DNA from: Pseudopedobacter sp.
GTDB taxonomy: Bacteria; Bacteroidota; Bacteroidia; Sphingobacteriales; Sphingobacteriaceae
Assembly (NCBI GenBank): GCA_014378285.1
Contig: JACMNZ010000048.1
Span: 1-13,262 of the forward strand
DNA: 13,262 nt
Direction: 5' to 3'
Below are positions 8,512 through 13,262 of this stretch, piece after piece. How positions within the stretch are numbered: the first letter of the stretch is position 1; every line of letters starts with the position of its first letter. The translations under genes were made by a program, and so were the position numbers. The notes under the pieces were generated by a model. It was not told the origin of the DNA, did no database searches, and saw nothing but the letters and a program-made list of their open reading frames with translations.

Positions 8512-9249
8512 ATGAATAAATACAATCCAAATATCCACCATCGCAGGTCAATCCGTTTAAAAGGATATGATTATGCACAGGCAGGTTTGTATTTTGTAAC
8601 CATTTGTTGTCAGGATGGTGCATGTATGTTTAACGTAGGGGTCGACCTACGTGTCGACCCAATAACACACACCGACCCAATAACACACCCCAACACCAAA
8701 ACAAACCCAAACCCAATAATACCCCCGAATCCAAACCATACCCCCAAAATAATATTAAACGATGCAGGGCAAATGGTGGTGAAATGGTATTACGAATTAC
8801 AAAATAAATTTCCGGATATTAAATGTCATGAAATGGTGGTAATGCCCAATCATTTTCATTGTATTGTAGAAAATGTTGGGGCAGACCTGCGTGTCTGCTC
8901 TAATGATGATTTGGTTGGCAACAGCAAATTATCTGGCGATAATTTGTTGTTGGGGAATAAAGAGTTATCTGTCGATAATCCTTTATTGGGCGGTAAACCT
9001 TTATTGGGCGAACACATAGGTTCGCCCCTACATACGGTGGTGCAATGGTTTAAAACAATGACGACGAATGAATATATTCGTGGGGTGAAAACATTGGGTT
9101 GGCAATCCTTTAACGGCAAATTATGGCAACGTAATTATTATGAACACATCATACGTGATGAAAAATCATACGAAAACATAGCCAATTATATCATCAGCAA
9201 TCCATCAAAATGGGCTGAGGATAAATTTTATAAAAATGAAGTTCACTGA
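8512..9249 (+). CDS. REP-associated tyrosine transposase (RAYT, Y1 HUH family) with repeat-derived inserts
   Basis: This 245-aa single-strand DNA transposase of the IS200-like/RAYT type nicks and joins REP hairpins through a 5'-phosphotyrosine link. The family N-terminus is HRRSIRLKGYDYAQAGLYFVTICC (within residues 10-33). The metal-binding HUH motif is MPNHFHCIV (111-119). The C-terminal part holds WFKTMTTNEYIRGVKTLGW and WQRNYYEH (205-212) followed by ENIANYIISNPSKW, where the catalytic Tyr must lie, though I cannot say which one. Two low-complexity inserts, about residues 42-78 and 122-173, interrupt this core and consist of REP hairpins plus 18-bp repeats that stay in frame. Without them the core is roughly 160 residues. 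The last 14 bp overlap hsdR, so it appears to be a settled member of the operon rather than a fresh insertion. No terminal repeats or target duplication were seen. Confidence 0.9.
   Translation: MNKYNPNIHHRRSIRLKGYDYAQAGLYFVTICCQDGACMFNVGVDLRVDPITHTDPITHPNTKTNPNPIIPPNPNHTPKIILNDAGQMVVKWYYELQNKFPDIKCHEMVVMPNHFHCIVENVGADLRVCSNDDLVGNSKLSGDNLLLGNKELSVDNPLLGGKPLLGEHIGSPLHTVVQWFKTMTTNEYIRGVKTLGWQSFNGKLWQRNYYEHIIRDEKSYENIANYIISNPSKWAEDKFYKNEVH
8635..8660 (+). repeat. REP-type hairpin 1 inside the RAYT gene
   Basis: After GTAG, arm GGGTCGAC (8639-8646), loop CTACGT and arm GTCGACCC (8653-8660) form a perfect 8-bp stem. The element is in frame and is read as VGVDLRVDP. It shares the GTNGGGG start, the CTRYGT loop and the stem geometry with two other copies in the same gene. 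Confidence 0.85.
8656..8745 (+). repeat. Five degenerate 18-bp tandem repeats in the RAYT gene
   Basis: The 18-bp units encode the hexapeptides DPITHT, DPITHP, NTKTNP, NPIIPP and NPNHTP. The first two units are almost identical (CGACCCAATAACACAC at 8655 and again at 8673) and later ones are diverged. The block follows hairpin 1 directly and is rich in Pro, Asn and Thr, so it probably forms a flexible surface loop between two core strands. Confidence 0.75.
8875..8900 (+). repeat. REP-type hairpin 2 inside the RAYT gene
   Basis: After GTTGGG, arm GCAGAC (8881-8886), loop CTGCGT and arm GTCTGC (8893-8898) form a six-pair stem. A G-T pair and a G-C pair extend it to eight. It is read in frame as VGADLRVCS, has the same orientation as hairpin 1, and lies directly after the HUH motif coding region. 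Confidence 0.85.
8911..9018 (+). repeat. Six degenerate 18-bp tandem repeats in the RAYT gene
   Basis: Six 18-bp units encode LVGNSK, LSGDNL, LLGNKE, LSVDNP, LLGGKP and LLGEHI. The clearest DNA match is CCTTTATTGGGCG at 8980-8992 and again at 8998-9010. The block lies between hairpins 2 and 3, and its last unit runs into the left arm of hairpin 3. The length is a multiple of three, so the reading frame is kept whatever the unit number. Confidence 0.8.
9006..9031 (-). repeat. REP-type hairpin 3 inside the RAYT gene, inverted
   Basis: Arm GGGCGAAC (9006-9013), loop ACATAG and arm GTTCGCCC (9020-9027) are followed by CTAC. Read on the minus strand it has the same GTAGGGG start and a CTATGT loop, so it is the same element in opposite orientation to hairpins 1 and 2. 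In the RAYT frame it contributes GEHIGSPLH. Hairpins 2 and 3 therefore form an inverted pair around the 18-bp repeats. Confidence 0.85.
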
Positions 9250-12200
9250 AGCAAAATTAGAGCAAGCATTTATTGATTTATTAGGTCTGGAAGGCTATCC
9301 CCATTTTTTTGGTAATACGCTTAAACGCCAGCCAGAGGAAGTGCTCATTGAAGAAGACTTAACCAATTTTTTACTCACTCAGTATGCAGACCAAGGTATC
9401 ACCCTAAATGAGATTAAATCGATTATCCTTCAATTAAAATCTCTTGCTGCTTCAGATTTATACGAAAGTAATAAGATATTTTTAGGAATGCTTTCAGACG
9501 GTTTCATCCTTAAAAGAGAAGACCGTAACCAAAAGGATATTTATATCCAATTGATTGATTATGCAGGTTTAAATCACCAACAACAACCTGCAACAGAAAT
9601 TTTGCCAACAGTTTGGGGAGAAGAAGAATCTCACTATGGAGAAGATCATAACATCTACAAATTCGTCAATCAGCTGGAAATCACAGGAACAGAAAAGCGG
9701 ATTCCAGATGGGATTATTTATGTAAATGGAATGCCCTTAGTTGTTTTTGAATTTAAAACCGCTATTCGGGAAGAATGTACCATTCATAATGCTTTTATTC
9801 AATTAACGGTGAGGTATGAACGAGATATCCCCGAACTATTTAAATATAATGCCTTTTGTGTAATTAGTGATGGTGTAAATACCAAAGCAGGTTCTTTTTT
9901 TGGTTCTTACGACTTTTATTATGCTTGGCGTAGGGTAGCGGGTTTAGCAAAAGATGTTGACGGCATTGATAGTATGTTTACGCTTATTCAGGGAATGTTT
10001 TATAAAAACAGATTTAAGGATATTCTAAGAAATTTCATCTATATCCCGGATAGTTCAAAAAAGAATGAAAAAATTGTTTGTCGTTATCCTCAATATTATG
10101 CTGCTAGGGCTTTATTTGAAAATATCAAATTAACGCAAAAACCTGATGGTGATGGAAAAGGAGGAACCTATTTTGGCGCAACTGGCTGTGGTAAAAGTTA
10201 TACCATGCTTTATTTAGTAAGGTTATTAATGCGAAGCACCTATTTTGAAAGCCCAACCATTGTACTCATCACCGACCGTACCGATTTAGACGACCAACTT
10301 TCGGGTCAATTCACAAATGCTAAAAATTTCATTGGTGATAATACCGTTATCAGTGTAGAGAGCAGATCGCAATTAAGAGACCTACTACAAGGTCGCCAAA
10401 GTGGAGGCGTGTTTTTAACGACCATTCATAAGTTTACAGAAGACACTGAATTGTTAACAGATAGGAATAATGTCATTTGTATATCTGACGAGGCGCATCG
10501 AAGTCAGGTGAATCTAGACCAAAAAGTAAAGGTAACAGAGAAAGGAGTGACTAAAACCTTTGGATTTGCTAAATATCTTCATGATTCTTTGCCTAATGCT
10601 ACTTATGTGGGCTTTACAGGTACACCTATTGATGCAACACTTGATGTGTTTGGTAAAGTGGTAGATGCTTATACCATGACAGAATCTGTAAGGGATGAAA
10701 TAACTGTAAGAATTGTATATGAAGGCAGAGCTGCTAGGGTTGCACTAAAAAATAGTGAGTTAGTTAAAATAGAACAATATTATCAGGAAGCCGCAGAATC
10801 AGGAGCAAATGCTTATCAAATAGAGCAAAGCAAACAAGAATCTGCAAACATGTACGCGATATTAGGCGATCCTGATAGATTAAAAGCTGTTGCAGAAGAT
10901 TTCGTAAACCATTATGAAAATAGAGTATCAGAAGGGTCAACCGTAATAGGAAAGGCTTTATTTGTGTGCAGCTCTAGAGAAATTGCTTACGAATTATATA
11001 AAAACATCATAGAATTGCGACCACAATGGGCTGAAATAAAATTTGCTGCTGATGGAATAGATTTGAGTGAGAAGGATAAAAAAGAAATTAAGCCTATTGA
11101 AAGCATCAAAATGATTATGACAAGAGGCAAAGACGATGTAAAAGACTTGTATAATCTGTTAGGGACAAAAGAATACCGTAAAGAATTAGACCGTCAGTTT
11201 AAAAACGAGAAGTCTAATTTTAAAATTGCTATTGTGGTAGACATGTGGTTAACTGGTTTTGATGTGCCATTCTTAGATTCAATTTATATTGATAAACCTA
11301 TACAACAGCATAGTCTTATTCAAACTATTTCTAGGGTAAACCGAAAGTTTGCAGGTAAAAATAAAGGCTTGGTAGTAGATTATATTGGCATTAAGAAGCA
11401 AATGAACATGGCTTTAGCTAAATACAATGATGGTGATAAAGATAATTTTGAAGACATAGCCGAGTCTTTAATAATCGTAAGAAATCATTTAGACTTGTTA
11501 GCTAAACTTTTTCACAAATTTGATAGTAGCAAATATTTTAAAGGTACTCCACTCGAGCAATTAAACACCTTAAATTTAGCTGCCGAATATGTTCAGCAAA
11601 CTAAAGAATTTGAGACCCGTTTTATGGGTTTAGTTCAACGTCTAAAGGCAGCTTACGACATTTGTACTGGCAGCGAACTACTTCAACAATTAGAAAGAGA
11701 TCAAACCCATTTTTATTTAGCAGTTCGCTCTATTGTTTTTAAATTGACCAAAGGCGATGCTCCAGACACAGCTCAAATGAATGCCCGTGTAAGAGAAATG
11801 ATTAAAGATGCTTTACAAAGCGATGGAGTAGAAGAGATTTTTAAACTTGGGGATGAGAACGAAACGGAGCAAGATCTTTTTGATGAAGATTACCTAGCAA
11901 AAATTGATAAAATCAAGTTACCGAATACTAAAATCAAACTATTACAGCAATTGCTTGCAAAGGTAATTGGCGAAATGAAAAAGGTAAACAAGGTTAAAGG
12001 AATTGATTTTACCAAGAAGATGCAGGTTTTAGTAGAACGTTACAACCAACGAGATGGGGATATATTGAAAAGTGAGGTATATGAAGAAATGGCAAATGCC
12101 TTAACAGATTTAATTTGGGAAGTCCACAAAGAATTTTCTGCTGGTGATGAACTGGGAATTGATTTTGAAGAAAAAGCATTTTACGACATCTTAAAAGAAC

Positions 12201-12445
12201 TTTGTGTAAAATATGACTTCAAATACCCTGAAAACAAAATGATTGAACTGGCAAAAGCCGTGAAAGACTTAGTTGACGGACAAGCAAAATTCCCTGACTG
12301 GAACAAACGAGACGACATTAAATCAGCCTTAAAAGTTGGGTTGATATTGTTGTTGGATGAATATGGATATCCACCAGTTGATAAAGATGAAGTGTATGTA
12401 GAGATTTTTGAACAAGCGGAGAATTTTAAGAAGAATAATAAATAA
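9236..12445 (+). CDS. hsdR: Type I restriction-modification system, restriction subunit HsdR
   Basis: This is the endonuclease and DNA-translocating motor (1069 aa) that joins HsdM and HsdS and cuts unmethylated DNA far from the target after ATP-driven translocation. The N-terminal nuclease domain shows the PD-ExK pattern: D158 in RIPDGI, then E172 and K174 in VFEFKTA. The helicase core has Walker A GATGCGKS (314-321), DEAH (418-421), FTGTP (460-464), DMWLTGFDVP (from 669) and QTISRVNRKFAGKNKG (from 696). A helical C-terminal domain for binding the methylase follows. Length is normal and all motifs are intact. The start MKFTEAKLEQAF is the usual N-terminus, which fixes the 14-bp overlap with the RAYT gene. 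HsdR is separated from hsdMS by about 5.8 kb of accessory genes. Confidence 0.96.
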   Translation: MKFTEAKLEQAFIDLLGLEGYPHFFGNTLKRQPEEVLIEEDLTNFLLTQYADQGITLNEIKSIILQLKSLAASDLYESNKIFLGMLSDGFILKREDRNQKDIYIQLIDYAGLNHQQQPATEILPTVWGEEESHYGEDHNIYKFVNQLEITGTEKRIPDGIIYVNGMPLVVFEFKTAIREECTIHNAFIQLTVRYERDIPELFKYNAFCVISDGVNTKAGSFFGSYDFYYAWRRVAGLAKDVDGIDSMFTLIQGMFYKNRFKDILRNFIYIPDSSKKNEKIVCRYPQYYAARALFENIKLTQKPDGDGKGGTYFGATGCGKSYTMLYLVRLLMRSTYFESPTIVLITDRTDLDDQLSGQFTNAKNFIGDNTVISVESRSQLRDLLQGRQSGGVFLTTIHKFTEDTELLTDRNNVICISDEAHRSQVNLDQKVKVTEKGVTKTFGFAKYLHDSLPNATYVGFTGTPIDATLDVFGKVVDAYTMTESVRDEITVRIVYEGRAARVALKNSELVKIEQYYQEAAESGANAYQIEQSKQESANMYAILGDPDRLKAVAEDFVNHYENRVSEGSTVIGKALFVCSSREIAYELYKNIIELRPQWAEIKFAADGIDLSEKDKKEIKPIESIKMIMTRGKDDVKDLYNLLGTKEYRKELDRQFKNEKSNFKIAIVVDMWLTGFDVPFLDSIYIDKPIQQHSLIQTISRVNRKFAGKNKGLVVDYIGIKKQMNMALAKYNDGDKDNFEDIAESLIIVRNHLDLLAKLFHKFDSSKYFKGTPLEQLNTLNLAAEYVQQTKEFETRFMGLVQRLKAAYDICTGSELLQQLERDQTHFYLAVRSIVFKLTKGDAPDTAQMNARVREMIKDALQSDGVEEIFKLGDENETEQDLFDEDYLAKIDKIKLPNTKIKLLQQLLAKVIGEMKKVNKVKGIDFTKKMQVLVERYNQRDGDILKSEVYEEMANALTDLIWEVHKEFSAGDELGIDFEEKAFYDILKELCVKYDFKYPENKMIELAKAVKDLVDGQAKFPDWNKRDDIKSALKVGLILLLDEYGYPPVDKDEVYVEIFEQAENFKKNNK

Positions 12446-12457
12446 AATTATAATGTT

Positions 12458-12667
12458 ATGCCAAAACACAATGTATTTATTGATTTACCAAAAAGAGAAT
12501 TAGGAAATGTAGATGCTGTTTTTGAAATTAATCAAGACGACTCAAGATTAGGAACTATTACCATTTCAAAAGGAGGTTTAGATTACTATCCAAGTAATGC
12601 AAAGAAACCAATTAAAATTAACTGGTCGCAGTTTGATTCAATGGTTAAAGATTGGAATGAAGGATAG
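12458..12667 (+). CDS. Small protein of unknown function, last gene of the operon
   Basis: This frame codes for 69 residues starting 12 bp after the hsdR stop. I cannot assign a named family. The sequence looks like a compact fold: a beta-rich part (VFIDLPKRELGNVDAVFEI, then LGTITISKGGLDYYP) and a C-terminal helix with KINWSQFDSMVKDW. The composition is balanced, with no signal peptide and no membrane segment. Codon use and tight spacing support a real gene co-transcribed with hsdR. It could be a small partner or regulator of the restriction system, but nothing in the sequence proves this. Confidence 0.75.
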   Translation: MPKHNVFIDLPKRELGNVDAVFEINQDDSRLGTITISKGGLDYYPSNAKKPIKINWSQFDSMVKDWNEG

Positions 12668-12696
12668 TAATGTTAACAGATTTAAAAATACCCATA

Positions 12697-12808
12697 CTGG
12701 CGCAAGTCTTCCGAAAGATGGCAAAGAGCAATAGGAGTTTGGTGTCTTATTATTCATGAGCACAAGTCGGGGCCTAAGCAAAACCCAATTCACAAAGACT
12801 TGCGCTAG
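12697..12808. repeat. 112-bp element with 14-bp inverted terminal arms
   Basis: The left arm CTGGCGCAAGTCTT (12697-12710) pairs with AAGACTTGCGCTAG (12795-12808), 13 Watson-Crick pairs plus one G-T. A third related motif, GCACAAGTC, lies inside at 12760-12768, and TCTT-CCGA-AAGA makes a small hairpin next to the left arm. No open frame of note and no obvious target-site duplication are visible. It may be a MITE, a REP-like composite or a structured RNA; the downstream gene starts 80 bp later. Confidence 0.55.
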
Positions 12809-12888
12809 ATAAGGAGATTGGTGATAGAAGTTAATTGTAGGTAATGCTCATCAAGTCCATTTAAACTAAATTTTTAGCTCCATTCAAA

Positions 12889-13262
12889 ATGAAAATTAAC
12901 TTTTTATCCAATTTATATCTCTGGTTATTATTAATAACCTTACCAGTAACGGTATTTTCGCAATCGACCGATTTTGTCATTCAAGAGGTGAAGTTTGAAA
13001 GTCAGGGCGTCACGCTTGCAGGTTCCATTTTAACGCCTAAAAATCCATTTGCGGCAGTGGTCATTGTGCATGGGTCGGACCCGGTAAAAAGAGAAATGGC
13101 GTTTGCAAAACGTCTTGCAAAAGAAGGTATTGCTGTATTGACGTATGATAAACGTGGAGTTGGAGCGTCTGGTGGGGTGTACGTAGGACCATCTGTTGGA
13201 ACAAATAATGTTGACACTACTAATCTTAATTTATTAGCTCACGATGCTAATGCAGCGGTAAA
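12889..13262 (+). CDS. Exported alpha/beta hydrolase, N-terminal part (runs off the right edge)
   Basis: The frame is open from ATG at 12889 to the window end (124 full codons). Residues 1-24 form a typical signal peptide: a short basic start, a hydrophobic run LYLWLLLITLPV, then VFS before Gln25, a cleavage pattern common in Bacteroidota. The mature part starts with a beta strand (VTLAGSILTP) and shows the alpha/beta hydrolase hallmarks HGSD (61-64, the oxyanion-hole region) and YDKRGVGASGG (86-96). The nucleophile Ser, acid and His would lie beyond the window. The substrate is unknown; it could be an esterase or peptidase acting in the periplasm. It is 221 bp from the restriction operon and probably not part of it. 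Confidence 0.85.
   Translation, partial: MKINFLSNLYLWLLLITLPVTVFSQSTDFVIQEVKFESQGVTLAGSILTPKNPFAAVVIVHGSDPVKREMAFAKRLAKEGIAVLTYDKRGVGASGGVYVGPSVGTNNVDTTNLNLLAHDANAAV

Noticed and set aside
8656..9018. Tandem repeats as a CRISPR array
   Set aside because: The units are 18 bp, contiguous without spacers, degenerate, and lie in frame inside a transposase gene; no cas gene is present.
8856..9119. 87-codon minus-strand frame opposite the RAYT gene
   Set aside because: It is the antisense of the repeat-rich insert; its apparent repeats (PNKGLPPNKGLSTDN) are the complement of the RAYT repeats.
13002..13217. 71-codon minus-strand frame opposite the hydrolase gene
   Set aside because: It lies antisense to a clear alpha/beta hydrolase with signal peptide and motifs; nothing supports a second gene.

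Overview
The window looks like chromosome from a member of the Bacteroidota, possibly Sphingobacteriaceae/Pedobacter-like. The grounds are AT-rich DNA, start codons with little or no Shine-Dalgarno sequence, a signal peptide ending in a Ser|Gln junction, and an HsdS/RAYT sequence style common in that phylum. The genus is inference. No RNA gene or CRISPR array is visible.

Layout. Positions 1-171 (minus strand) hold the N-terminal part of an unrecognised small protein. Positions 172-671 are a non-coding divergent region. Positions 672-12667 form one tightly packed, plus-strand run of seven genes: hsdM, hsdS, a KAP-family P-loop NTPase with two membrane segments, a DUF262-DUF1524 (GmrSD-like) nuclease, a REP-associated tyrosine transposase (RAYT), hsdR, and a 69-residue protein of unknown function. 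Gaps between neighbours are 12-43 bp, and two pairs overlap (hsdM/hsdS by 17 bp, rayT/hsdR by 14 bp). A spacer of about 220 bp carries a 112-bp element bounded by 14-bp inverted repeats. A secreted alpha/beta hydrolase begins at 12889 and runs off the window.

How the genes work together. HsdM, HsdS and HsdR together make a complete Type I restriction-modification system: adenine-N6 methylation and ATP-driven cleavage directed by two target-recognition domains. Three extra genes sit between hsdS and hsdR. The GmrSD-like protein belongs to a family whose best-known members cut modified phage DNA. It could therefore cover phages that escape Type I restriction by modifying their bases. The KAP NTPase family includes the phage-exclusion protein PifA. 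The cassette therefore reads as a composite defence operon, although joint function is inferred from gene order only.

Most unusual feature. The RAYT reading frame contains three 26-bp REP-type hairpins. Their stems differ by compensating changes (TCG/CGA, CAG/CTG, CGA/TCG). It also contains two blocks of 18-bp tandem repeats that encode hexapeptides. The transposase gene thus seems to carry its own likely substrate DNA inside its coding sequence while keeping an open frame. A second point of interest is a G7 tract in the hsdS linker between the two recognition domains, where a one-base slip would leave a half-subunit.
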